Assembly (NCBI RefSeq): GCF_014648295.1
Contig: NZ_BMQV01000006.1
Coordinates: 1-64,000 of the forward strand
Direction of reading: 5' to 3'
Origin: Shewanella saliphila
GTDB taxonomy: Bacteria; Pseudomonadota; Gammaproteobacteria; Enterobacterales; Shewanellaceae
DNA length: 64,000 bases
Part shown: one piece after another, positions 35,475-44,161 of the stretch
How positions within the stretch are numbered: position 1 is the stretch's first letter
Layout: the number at the start of each line of letters is the position of its first letter
Made by a program: the position numbers and the translations under genes
The notes under the pieces: generated by a model
Seen by the model: only the letters and a program-made list of their open reading frames with translations
Database searches by the model: none
Told to the model about the DNA's origin: nothing

Positions 35475-36760
35475 CGTCAACACAAAGTATTGCCAGTGCA
35501 CTGGCACTAGCCAGTTGTAGCCTTATTGGCCAAACCCAAGCGGCAGAAACCGTGCCTGCTAACGATGATTGGAAAGTCGATGCAGCGATTATGTATTACG
35601 GTGAACAAGACCGCGTACAAGCAGCTGAAGCGATAGGCAATGTACAAAAAGCCTTTGGCGACTCGTCATTATTAGACCTAAAGATTGTGGTAGATAGCTT
35701 AACCGGTGCCTCTGCATCAGGTGCCGTTGCTCAAGCGCAAAGCCAAACATTTACCCGTCCTTCAGGTAAAGGCGAGTACACAGTTAAGGCGGGTGACACG
35801 CCGCTTGACGATACTTTTCATGATACTCGCGTACAGTTAAGTGCCAATTGGCAAGAGATCTTAAATCAAGATTGGACTACTAATGTCGGTATGTATGCCT
35901 CTAAAGAATTTGATTATTTATCAATGGGTTTAAATGCTGGGGTAGAACGTAGTTTTAACAAAAACAACACCACAATTGCTTTGTCGGGGGCGTTTACGAA
36001 TGACGTTGTTGACCCTGTTGGTGGCCGCCCTGTAGCGCTGTCTGAAATGGTGTTTAGTGCCGACTATAACAGTGACGCTGAGTATCAAGCTGCGTTTGAT
36101 CAGACCCGTTTAAACGGCGATGATACCAAACAAACGACGGATGTGATGATAGGTGTAACTCAGATCCTAAACCGTAACTGGTTGATGCAAGCTAATTACG
36201 GTTTGTCGAGCGTGTCGGGTTACATGACCGACCCTTATAAAATATTAAGCGAAGTAGACCTTAACGGGTTAACCCAGGGCTATCGTTATGAGAACCGCCC
36301 AGACTCTCGCTTAAAACACAGTGTGTTTTTAATGACAAAAGGCGCGCTTGACTCTGGTGTGGTGGATTTTTCATATCGTTACAGTACTGATGATTGGGAC
36401 ATTACCTCACACACGTTAGAAACGCATTATCGCTATTACTTTAGCCCGAGTTTTTATGGCCAGTTGCACTTACGTTACTATCAACAACAAGCGGCTGAGT
36501 TCTATCAACCTTTCTTAATGGTCGGCGATGCATTACCTGAATATGCCAGTGCCGATTACCGAATTGGTGATATGACGGCGTATACCATTGGGCTTAAATT
36601 TGGTCAGCGTTTATCGGGTGGTCATGAGATGACATATCGTCTTGAGTACTATCAGCAAAACCCTGATAGCAACGGCACTGAAATCCCGGGGCAATTACAA
36701 AACTATGATTTGTTCCCGTCAGTGAAAGCGATTGTTGCTCAAGTCAGTTATTCGTTTTAA
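35465..36760 (+). CDS. DUF3570 outer-membrane protein with FMN-acceptor motif
   Basis: 431 aa from the ATG at 35465, which has GGAGG just upstream and overlaps the DUF4266 stop. It has an N-terminal signal peptide (to about AAE). From about residue 100 many alternating strands with aromatic ends and a final VSYSF suggest an outer-membrane beta barrel. Near the N-terminus DSLTGASASGA (D77 to S83, then on) fits the ApbE flavinylation consensus Dxx[ST]GA[ST], making Ser83 the likely FMN-bearing residue. An apbE gene lies 78 bp downstream. Flavinylation is inferred, not shown. Confidence 0.82.
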   Translation: MQLTSTQSIASALALASCSLIGQTQAAETVPANDDWKVDAAIMYYGEQDRVQAAEAIGNVQKAFGDSSLLDLKIVVDSLTGASASGAVAQAQSQTFTRPSGKGEYTVKAGDTPLDDTFHDTRVQLSANWQEILNQDWTTNVGMYASKEFDYLSMGLNAGVERSFNKNNTTIALSGAFTNDVVDPVGGRPVALSEMVFSADYNSDAEYQAAFDQTRLNGDDTKQTTDVMIGVTQILNRNWLMQANYGLSSVSGYMTDPYKILSEVDLNGLTQGYRYENRPDSRLKHSVFLMTKGALDSGVVDFSYRYSTDDWDITSHTLETHYRYYFSPSFYGQLHLRYYQQQAAEFYQPFLMVGDALPEYASADYRIGDMTAYTIGLKFGQRLSGGHEMTYRLEYYQQNPDSNGTEIPGQLQNYDLFPSVKAIVAQVSYSF

Positions 36761-36838
36761 TGTGGATCTAATGTAATTTGAATCGTAGGCCATTATTGCA
36801 TGAGTAATAATGGCCTGCTGCTATAAACCGAGAGTCTT

Positions 36839-37753
36839 ATGGTCGCTAATTCGTCAAACCCACAGGCAAACAACATAAGCTTACAGCCCCGCGAATGGGG
36901 TTTTTTAGGTTCGTTTACGGCGATGGCAAGCCCCTGTGAAGTGTTGATGGCGGTAGATGATCAACATATTGCCGAGCAAATGCTGCAACTCGCGTTTCAA
37001 GAAGCTAAGCGTATTGAACAAAAATTTAGTCGCTTTATTGAAGGAAATTTAATTTGGCATGTAAATCATGCAAACGGGGTGGCAAAACCCATTGATGCCG
37101 AAACCGTGCACTTATTGCAATTTGCTCAACAATGTTATCAATTGAGTGACGGCGCCTTTGACATTAGTGCCTGCCCGTTAATGTCATTATGGCGTTTTGA
37201 CGGTAAACACAGTGTACCGAAACACATCGATATAACGGAGGCCATAGAACATGTTGGGTTATCGCAAATGACCCTTAGCGATAGCCACGTGTATTTACCC
37301 TCAGGTATGAGTATTGATTTGGGCGGCATAGGTAAAGAGTATGCGGTTGATAAAACGGCGCAAATGATCGCTAAACAATGGCCGGAACACTCTGTGTTGG
37401 TTAACTTTGGTGGCGATATTGCTTGCCCGATCACCAAAAGCGATGGTTGGCAGGTCGGGATTGAAAATCCGCAACAATTAGATAATGCCGCAGCGCTATT
37501 AACCATTCGCCAGGGGGCGCTAGCCACTAGCGGAACCACTCGCCGTTACATTGAGGTGGATGGCAAGCGCTACGGCCATATTATTAATCCTAAAACGGGC
37601 TATCCTGTTGAGCAGGCGCCCTTATCGGTTACCGTGCTTGCGCCAAATTGTGTGATGGCCGGTATGTTAGCCACTATGTCGATGTTAAAAGGGCCAGATG
37701 CTGAAGCCTTTTTGCAGCAACAGGGTGTCGATTTTAACGTCTTTCGAGGGTGA
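36839..37753 (+). CDS. apbE: FAD:protein FMN transferase ApbE
   Basis: 304 aa. ApbE transfers FMN from FAD onto Ser/Thr of target proteins. Family motifs are MASPCEVLM, LSDGAFDISACPLMSLWRF, SGMSIDLGGIGKEYAVDKTA, VLVNFGGDIAC, ALATSGTTRRY and HIINPKTGYPVEQAPLSVTVLAP. Most ApbE proteins are exported; this one shows no clear signal peptide at its N-terminus, though its target DUF3570 would be periplasmic. Either a start is missed or the modification happens before export. Its stop overlaps the region just before the response-regulator start. Confidence 0.93.
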   Translation: MVANSSNPQANNISLQPREWGFLGSFTAMASPCEVLMAVDDQHIAEQMLQLAFQEAKRIEQKFSRFIEGNLIWHVNHANGVAKPIDAETVHLLQFAQQCYQLSDGAFDISACPLMSLWRFDGKHSVPKHIDITEAIEHVGLSQMTLSDSHVYLPSGMSIDLGGIGKEYAVDKTAQMIAKQWPEHSVLVNFGGDIACPITKSDGWQVGIENPQQLDNAAALLTIRQGALATSGTTRRYIEVDGKRYGHIINPKTGYPVEQAPLSVTVLAPNCVMAGMLATMSMLKGPDAEAFLQQQGVDFNVFRG

Positions 37754-37755
37754 AA

Positions 37756-38415
37756 ATGCGAGTATTGCTGGTTGAAGATAATAAGTTACTGGCTCAAGGC
37801 GTGGTGATGAGCTTGGCAAAAGAAGGCATTCAAGTCGACCATTTACCTTCCTATAAACAAGCGCAAGTGGCACTTGATAATGAAGACTTTAGCGCAATCA
37901 TTTTAGATTTAGGTTTACCTGACGGCAATGGTGCCGATTTGCTCAAATTGTGGCGTCGCTCTGGCGTATCATTACCCATTATTGTGTTAACGGCCAATAC
38001 CGATTTCGATACCCGCCTTGATTGCCTAGACATAGGGGCCGATGACTATTTAAGTAAACCCTTTGATGTCAGAGAGCTTATTGCCAGATTACGGGCAATT
38101 ATTCGGCGCCAACATGGGCTCGATAATAATCAATTTAGTTATGGCGCACTCAATATCGATTTTACTTGCTGCGAGGTGCATTTTCGTGGCGAATTGGTGT
38201 CATTATCGCGCCGTGAATACCAAGTGCTACTGGAGTTTGCTCAATCTGCTGGGCGTGTATTAACGCGTAATCAATTGGAACAGTTAACTTACGGCTGGGA
38301 TGAGGTGGGCAGTAATTCCATTGAGGTGCACATTCATCATTTACGTAAAAAAACCGCCACAGAACTAATTAAAACCGTACGGGGTATCGGTTATATTTTA
38401 ACTGACACGCTATAG
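37756..38415 (+). CDS. OmpR-family response regulator
   Basis: About 219 aa. The receiver domain has the acidic pair VEDN, phospho-acceptor in IILDLGLPDGNG, LTAN and the conserved lysine in DDYLSKPFD. The winged-helix DNA-binding domain (LSRREYQVLLEFAQSAGRVLTRNQLEQLTYGWDE in outline, SNSIEVHIHHLRKK) follows. It begins 2 bp after the apbE stop and is followed by its kinase, so it likely controls this redox cluster. The ATG at 37756 is preferred to the GTG at 37750. Confidence 0.93.
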   Translation: MRVLLVEDNKLLAQGVVMSLAKEGIQVDHLPSYKQAQVALDNEDFSAIILDLGLPDGNGADLLKLWRRSGVSLPIIVLTANTDFDTRLDCLDIGADDYLSKPFDVRELIARLRAIIRRQHGLDNNQFSYGALNIDFTCCEVHFRGELVSLSRREYQVLLEFAQSAGRVLTRNQLEQLTYGWDEVGSNSIEVHIHHLRKKTATELIKTVRGIGYILTDTL

Positions 38416-38452
38416 TCATTGGTCGCCAAACTACGGTGTAGATAAGGGTATT

Positions 38453-39853
38453 ATGTTTTCATTACGATTATTGTTAAGTTTATTGATGCTTGTTGGCATT
38501 GTGTTGACGGTGACATTTTCGAGCATATTAAGTAATCGTGATGCAACCCATGAGGTCGAAGAACTGTTTGACGCCCAAATGGTACAAACGGCTAAAGTGC
38601 TTGAGCAATTTTATGTTAATCAACTCACGTCATCGCAACTAGATGCACTCATTAAACAGCCGGTGTTATTTCATGTTGCTGACTCGCAAATTGAAACCTT
38701 GGCCGAGAAAGCCAACGCTGTCACCTTGTCATATGAACACAAATTATCATTTCAATTATTGTCAGAACAAGGGCAAATGTTGGCGTATTCTGATAGCTCA
38801 GGTGAGCAATTATTGACCCACTTTACTCAAGGTTATGACACCCGCATTGTTGGCGGTAAATTATGGCATGTGTACAGTTTTTTCTCTCAGCCTAAACAAG
38901 TGTGGATTATTACTGCACAACGCGATGATGTTCGCCAAGAAATCGTCTCGATGATCATTAACAACTCATGGCGTGCGCCTCTACTCATTACCCCTGTGAT
39001 GATGCTAATGATGTTATTGGTGACTTACTATTTGTTTAAGCCCGTGAAATTACTTGAGCGAAATCTCGCGAATCGTTCAGCCCAAGATTTAACGCCCATT
39101 AATTACGCCTTACCGACAGAATTAGGTTCAACCCAAAAAGCACTCAATAACTATCTACAGCGCATTAACGAAACCCTTGCTCGGGAACGGCGCTTTAGTG
39201 CCGACGCAGCTCATGAGCTTAAAACCCCATTAGCCATTATTAAGCTTCATAGTGATGGGTTAAGTGATGAGTTGTCGGCTCATGGAGAGGCGGTTCAACA
39301 AGCAACCTTACCTTATATTAATGCTATCGATGAAGGGGTTAACCGTATCAGCCATACGGTAGAGCAGCTGTTATTGTTGTCACGGGTTGATGCGATAGAT
39401 GCCTTAAATCGTCAAGATTGTCAGCTTCAAGCGATTATTGATAATGTAATTAATCAATTATTGCATTTAATCGCCGATTACCAATGGCACGTTGATATTC
39501 CCAATGAGTTAACCGTTAATGCCGACCCATTTTATTTGGAGCTAGTGTTAAAAAATGTCATTGAAAATGCGTGTAAATATAGCCCTGTAGACTCTGTTAT
39601 TACTGTGCGTGCGGAGCAAACCAATGCGGGTATCAACATTTATGTGAGCGATCAGGGCAGTGGTATGACAGATGAGCAAATTAGTTTAGCCCAAAACCGT
39701 TTTTACCGGGTCGATGAAAATGCTTCTCAAGGGGCTGGGTTAGGGTTGTCGATTTGCCAACATATTATTAGTTTACATCAAGGTGAGTTGAGTCTTCGCC
39801 GTATTGAGCCGCAAGGGTTATTGGTATGCATCCGCTTACCTGCCATCTCATAA
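38453..39853 (+). CDS. Sensor histidine kinase of the DUF3570/apbE cluster
   Basis: 466 aa. There are two membrane spans: one N-terminal (LLLSLLMLVGIVLTVTFSS) and one near residue 180 (LLITPVMMLMMLLVTYYLF), with a periplasmic sensor of about 150 residues between. A HAMP-like linker and the H-box FSADAAHELKTPLAIIKLHSDGL (phospho-His) follow. Then come the N-box (LVLKNVIENACKYS), G1 (DQGSGM) and G2 (GAGLGLSICQHI). It lies 37 bp downstream of the regulator. The signal is unknown. Confidence 0.92.
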   Translation: MFSLRLLLSLLMLVGIVLTVTFSSILSNRDATHEVEELFDAQMVQTAKVLEQFYVNQLTSSQLDALIKQPVLFHVADSQIETLAEKANAVTLSYEHKLSFQLLSEQGQMLAYSDSSGEQLLTHFTQGYDTRIVGGKLWHVYSFFSQPKQVWIITAQRDDVRQEIVSMIINNSWRAPLLITPVMMLMMLLVTYYLFKPVKLLERNLANRSAQDLTPINYALPTELGSTQKALNNYLQRINETLARERRFSADAAHELKTPLAIIKLHSDGLSDELSAHGEAVQQATLPYINAIDEGVNRISHTVEQLLLLSRVDAIDALNRQDCQLQAIIDNVINQLLHLIADYQWHVDIPNELTVNADPFYLELVLKNVIENACKYSPVDSVITVRAEQTNAGINIYVSDQGSGMTDEQISLAQNRFYRVDENASQGAGLGLSICQHIISLHQGELSLRRIEPQGLLVCIRLPAIS

Positions 39854-39888
39854 ACGGATTGGTATAACACGCTGAGAGCCTATAAATG

Positions 39889-39923
39889 AAAACAGCATGA
39901 GCTCAAACTCATGCTGTTTTTAT
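39889..39923. terminator. Bidirectional terminator
   Basis: Stem AAAACAGCATGAG/CTCATGCTGTTTT, with T and A tracts, between the converging histidine-kinase and DUF3300 genes. Confidence 0.85.
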
Positions 39924-39932
39924 TTTGCGGTC

Positions 39933-41432
39933 CTAATGTTTTTCTCTGGTTGGTTTACTGCTTCTTGAGTGACTTGCTTGCCTCGATGAGTTGCTACGCT
40001 GTTGGTTGCTCATGCTACGTTGCGAATTGCTTGAGCGTTGTGCTTTTTGCGGGGCACTTCGAGTGACAGAACGCACCTGTTTGGGCTCGCTTCTGCGTTG
40101 CCGTTTTGCCACTTGCTGGACACTTCGCGAAGCGGCTTGTGATTGACGAGTTTTTTCTACTTTTGCTGCACGTTGTACTTTTTGCGTTGCTGCTTTTTTA
40201 GATTCAACCTGTCGTGATTTTTGAGTCACATAGGTTACCGGTTTGGCCTCATATTTGGATTTGTTATTTACCACATCGCGCTTATTGCTGTAGCTCGAAC
40301 GCATTGGTTCACCTTTACGGTCAAACGATTTGCTTTTAGAGGTGGCTTGACGTTGCTGACTTAGCTCGCGCTTTAACGCAGTGCTGCGATGCTCTACCAC
40401 TTGATTACGATTGACGCCCTTTACCGCTGCATGCTCACTGCGCTTGTCTTGTTTAGTGCTGTGGCTCACTTGTTTACGAGGCTCATTAACCATTTGGCGT
40501 TTAGTCTCACGAGAATAGCTAACAGGCTTATGACGTTGTTCATAATGACCATTGTAACGTTTACTCACGACTTGGCTGCGATAAGCCACGCCTTTACGAT
40601 GTTTAGGTTTGTGTTGCCAATGTTGTGCACCATGGCTGTAACTGATTTTACGTGGCGTGTAATAACGGTAGTTTTTACGAACCGGTACCGCGATGACACG
40701 GCGATCATGCCAATGGAATCCACTAAAAAAGAAGTTAAAGCTAATGCGCACGCCTGCATCCCAAAATATCGCACTGTGACTTGGGCGGTAATGCACATAT
40801 GCAGGTGCATGCCAATACACGGGTGGGTATCGGTTCCAACGCCAGTTACCATAAACAATGCGGCTGTCATAGTAAGGCACATAGACAATTTCAGGACGAA
40901 CAGATTCAATAATAATTCGGCGCTCAACTCGGGTCACTTTAACTTGTTCAAGATCGGCCAGATTATTCGCTTCATCGGCTTGTAGTCTTAGTGACTGTAT
41001 GGTGTCTAGCAAGCGCCCCTCATCTTGTAAAAATGCATCGCCTAGGTTTTGCGTCCACACTAAATCATCATTTAAGCGTTCAAGCACATTAGGAAAGGCC
41101 ACCAAGGCTTTCACGCTTGGGTCCCAATCTTGCGACTCTACCGCGGTCATAATTTGGCTGGTATCGCGCTCTCCCTGGCTGGCTAACCAACGTTTGGCTT
41201 GCACAATTTCAAGCGGGTAGGTTGACGCAATCAGTATGTGCGTTAATAGGCTGTCTGGATATAGCGCAATAGGCGCGAGCATTTGTGCCAACTCTGCATC
41301 ACTGACCACTTCATCCACTGTATTGTAAGTGGATGACTCGGTAGGTTGTGCGGCTTGTACACTTGCTAATGGCATGCAAACCAAGGCTAATGCAATAAGC
41401 GCTTTAGCGGGTGTTTGAATGGCTTTTTTCAT
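39933..41432 (-). CDS. DUF3300 secreted protein with a basic low-complexity tail
   Basis: 499 aa from the ATG at 41432 (ribosome binding site GGAG), which begins a clean signal peptide (ALIALALVCMPLASVQA). Residues about 30-260 are the DUF3300 domain (ELAQMLAPIALYPDSLLTHILIASTYPLEIVQA in outline, then IVYVPYYDSRIVYGNW). A Tyr/His/Trp-rich stretch (WHAPAYVHYRPSHS, FFFSGFHWHDRR) follows. The last about 220 residues are Arg/Lys/Ser/Gln-rich and lack hydrophobic order. The role of the family is unknown; the tail could bind nucleic acid, lipopolysaccharide or peptidoglycan. Confidence 0.8.
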   Translation of the reverse strand: MKKAIQTPAKALIALALVCMPLASVQAAQPTESSTYNTVDEVVSDAELAQMLAPIALYPDSLLTHILIASTYPLEIVQAKRWLASQGERDTSQIMTAVESQDWDPSVKALVAFPNVLERLNDDLVWTQNLGDAFLQDEGRLLDTIQSLRLQADEANNLADLEQVKVTRVERRIIIESVRPEIVYVPYYDSRIVYGNWRWNRYPPVYWHAPAYVHYRPSHSAIFWDAGVRISFNFFFSGFHWHDRRVIAVPVRKNYRYYTPRKISYSHGAQHWQHKPKHRKGVAYRSQVVSKRYNGHYEQRHKPVSYSRETKRQMVNEPRKQVSHSTKQDKRSEHAAVKGVNRNQVVEHRSTALKRELSQQRQATSKSKSFDRKGEPMRSSYSNKRDVVNNKSKYEAKPVTYVTQKSRQVESKKAATQKVQRAAKVEKTRQSQAASRSVQQVAKRQRRSEPKQVRSVTRSAPQKAQRSSNSQRSMSNQQRSNSSRQASHSRSSKPTREKH

Positions 41433-41548
41433 GTTATCTCCAGTGTCATTGATGACTGTTAAAGCCATCATAACCATCCGAAGATGAACATAAGCTGAAA
41501 GTTAACTAAGGGGGAGTAAAAAAGCGATGATGATTATCTGGGTATTGA

Positions 41549-42877
41549 TTAATGGGTAAATGCAAACTCAAACTTGGCGCCGCCCAGGGTAGACGATTGT
41601 GTCACTGTTAATGTGCCGTGGTAGCTGTCGACTAAGTCACGCACAATTGCCAAGCCAATTCCATGCCCTTGTGTGTAGGTGTCTGCTCGCATGCCTCGTT
41701 CAAAAATTTGTTGTTGTTTGTCTTTAGGTACGCCTGCGCCGTCGTCCTCAACGCAGATGTGTAAACTGTTCGGTAATTGCTTAACAGTGAGTAACACTCG
41801 GTGATTGGCGGCTTTGCAGGCATTGTCTAACACGTTGCCGAGCATCTCAGTTAAGTCCGACTCATCACCTTTAAAACGCGCCTCGGCATCGCCTTGATAA
41901 TCAATAGCCAGCTGTTGCTGTTGATAAATTTTACCTAAGGTTCGCACTAACCGTGCGGCAATGTCATCAACACTGACCCCAAGGTGCCAACCTGTGCCCG
42001 CAGCACTTTGTGCACGCTTTAATTGGTAAGCCACAATTTGATTAATACGATTAATTTGTTCTAACGATGCGTCATTTAAATTGGCCTGGGTTTGCATGAC
42101 CGCTAATGGCGTTTTTAAACTATGGGCTAAATCGGCAAGGGCATTACGGTAGCGTTTACGCTGATTTTGCTCTGTTTGCAGTAAGGTATTGAGCTGCTTC
42201 GCCACCTTTTGTAACTCAATGGGGTATTGGGTGCTTAGCTGCATAGACTTACCTTGCTCAACGGCGCTGAGCTCCTGGCTGAATTTACCTAAGGGTTTTA
42301 ATGTCCATAATAACCAACTCAACTGCACGCTAAATAACAGCGCCATTAAGATCAATAACCAGGTCCATAATGTCTTAGAAAATTGGTTAATTTGCTGTTG
42401 GTATTCTTGCTGGTTTTTAATGATGTGCAGTGTCATGGTAAAAGGTTGTTCGCTGGTGGCGAAACTGACACTGTAACTGTAAATTAATTGCGGCTTGTCG
42501 TTAATTAACAGGTTGTCGTAACTGCTTCTACCTGTTGCAGGTTTTGGTAGGTTGATTGGGGTATTTAGACCTAAAAATGAATTTGAGGTCCACAGTAATT
42601 GGTTATCTTTGGTGGTAATGAGTGCATAAAGTCCGGAGCCGATAACATTAAATTGATTTTCGAGCAGGTGCTCTGGCATGAGTAGTTCATCGTTTTCTAC
42701 TTCTGCCATGGCTAACACTGAGTACACATAAGCTTTTAATTGGTTTTTGGCGGCAACGTTAATTTGGGTTTCAAAGGCATTATTAACGGTAATGCCAATG
42801 ATGGGTAATAGCCCTAAAATAAGCAGTAGCGCACTGACCACAATGCGAACTTTAAGCGAACCTAATAACTTACTCAT
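41549..42877 (-). CDS. PhoQ-like sensor histidine kinase
   Basis: 442 aa. It has an N-terminal span (VRIVVSALLLILGLLPIIGITV) and a second near 170 (TLWTWLLILMALLFSVQLSWLLW), with a periplasmic sensor between. The H-box ALADLAHSLKTPLAVMQTQANL carries the phospho-His. The N-box (LGNVLDNACKAA), G1 (VEDDGAGVP) and G2 (GHGIGLAIVRDLV) follow. It overlaps the response-regulator gene by 8 nt. Together with the PepSY gene it forms a three-gene operon, read as PepSY, regulator, kinase. Confidence 0.92.
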   Translation of the reverse strand: MSKLLGSLKVRIVVSALLLILGLLPIIGITVNNAFETQINVAAKNQLKAYVYSVLAMAEVENDELLMPEHLLENQFNVIGSGLYALITTKDNQLLWTSNSFLGLNTPINLPKPATGRSSYDNLLINDKPQLIYSYSVSFATSEQPFTMTLHIIKNQQEYQQQINQFSKTLWTWLLILMALLFSVQLSWLLWTLKPLGKFSQELSAVEQGKSMQLSTQYPIELQKVAKQLNTLLQTEQNQRKRYRNALADLAHSLKTPLAVMQTQANLNDASLEQINRINQIVAYQLKRAQSAAGTGWHLGVSVDDIAARLVRTLGKIYQQQQLAIDYQGDAEARFKGDESDLTEMLGNVLDNACKAANHRVLLTVKQLPNSLHICVEDDGAGVPKDKQQQIFERGMRADTYTQGHGIGLAIVRDLVDSYHGTLTVTQSSTLGGAKFEFAFTH

Positions 42878-43553
42878 GCTGTCCTAATTGACGCAAACGA
42901 TAGCCTTGGCCTCGTAATGTTTCAATAAGTTGGTATTGATTGTCTGGGTCGAGCTTTTTACGCAAGCGACGAATAAACACTTCGATAACGTTAGAGTCTA
43001 GGTCGAAATCTTGATCGTAAATATGTTCAATTAAACTGCTTTTTGAATGCACTGAACCTGGGTGTAGCATCAGGTATTCAAATAATTTGTATTCAGAGCC
43101 GCTTAAATTAACCACTTCTTGATGTATTTTAATTTCAAGGCTGCGGGTATTAATACTAAATGGCCCATTTTGAATCACTGGGCTGGCTTTGCCTGCTGAG
43201 CGCCGTATTAATGCATTAATACGTGCGACTAACTCTTCTAGCTGAAACGGTTTACTTAAATAATCATCTGCACCGGCATCAAGGCCAATCACTTTGTCTT
43301 GCCAGCTATCACGGGCGGTTAAAATGATAATGGGGTAACTAATATTTTGTTCGCGCAGCTGGCTGATTAGGGTTAAACCGTCAATTTTAGGTAACCCGAC
43401 ATCAATAATCGCCACATCGTATTGATATTCTTGGGCTTGAAATAAGCCTTCTTCACCATCAGAAGCGACATCGACAGTGTACTGCGCATCAATAAGGTGC
43501 TGCTTAACGTTAGCTTGTAAGGCTAGGTCATCTTCAACCAGTAATAATCTCAT
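42870..43553 (-). CDS. PhoP-like OmpR-family response regulator
   Basis: 227 aa. The receiver domain has VEDD, phospho-acceptor in VAIIDVGLPKIDG, LTAR and DDYLSKPFQ. The winged helix includes LSGSEYKLFEYLMLHPGSVHSKSSLIEHIYDQDFDLDSN in outline and VIEVFIRRLRKKLD. It closely follows the PhoP/QseB type. It starts 3 bp after the PepSY gene and overlaps its kinase by 8 nt. Confidence 0.93.
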   Translation of the reverse strand: MRLLLVEDDLALQANVKQHLIDAQYTVDVASDGEEGLFQAQEYQYDVAIIDVGLPKIDGLTLISQLREQNISYPIIILTARDSWQDKVIGLDAGADDYLSKPFQLEELVARINALIRRSAGKASPVIQNGPFSINTRSLEIKIHQEVVNLSGSEYKLFEYLMLHPGSVHSKSSLIEHIYDQDFDLDSNVIEVFIRRLRKKLDPDNQYQLIETLRGQGYRLRQLGQHE

Positions 43554-43556
43554 GGG

Positions 43557-43898
43557 CTAGTTCCTTCTCACTGAACCATTGGTGGCATCAACAGAGACAT
43601 AAAAAATAACGCCATCATTGGTGAGTAGTTTGACTCGATACCCAGGATGTCCATTTACGCTGCTAGATTGAACTTTTAACACCTTGCCGGAGTAACTGCG
43701 CTTAGCAATTTGAATGGCTTGTTGTGCACTAGTGACCACCAAGTTGTTACTTTGGCGATTGTCTTTAAGACCTGGAACAAGCTCAAATGGGGCCGCAGAA
43801 CTTAACGGTAACACATGCGAAGCGCCAGCAAAGCTGGGTGATGAAATCACTAACATTAAGCCTAAAAGCGTGGCCTTGAGTTTGAACATTCGCTGCAT
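43557..43898 (-). CDS. Secreted PepSY-domain protein
   Basis: 113 aa. A signal peptide (LKATLLGLMLVISSPSFAGA) is followed by one PepSY domain (SAQQAIQIAKRSYSGKVLKVQSSSVNGHPGYRVKLL in outline, then FYVSVDATNGSV). Small PepSY proteins often precede PhoP/PhoQ-like pairs and may feed a signal to the kinase or inhibit proteases. A ribosome binding site AGGA precedes the ATG. It is the first gene of the operon. Confidence 0.85.
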   Translation of the reverse strand: MQRMFKLKATLLGLMLVISSPSFAGASHVLPLSSAAPFELVPGLKDNRQSNNLVVTSAQQAIQIAKRSYSGKVLKVQSSSVNGHPGYRVKLLTNDGVIFYVSVDATNGSVRRN

Positions 43899-44161
43899 GG
43901 TGTTAATCCTATTTACCTCATTACCGTTAGTGTAAAAGATCCTTTTCTATATAGAAACATCTACTTAAATAATTGAACAGGGAGTCGATTCAAAATGAGT
44001 TGCTGGGCAAGTATACCTGTCTGCAGATGAACATTAACTGAATGGCAATAACAGCGTGATGATTGGATGATATAGAGGCTTAACTGTTTGGTAATGTTCA
44101 GCTTGTGTTCATTTTAAGTGAGTTTTAATGATTACAACATTTAAGGTTGTGAGGAATCACC

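Noticed and set aside
39855..39866. GGATTGGTATAAC as a further MITE end
   Set aside because: It shares only about ten bases with the MITE terminus at 33357 and has no partner repeat nearby.
40389..40985. 198-codon plus-strand frame opposite the DUF3300 gene
   Set aside because: It is an antisense shadow caused by the low-complexity, stop-poor composition of the DUF3300 tail.
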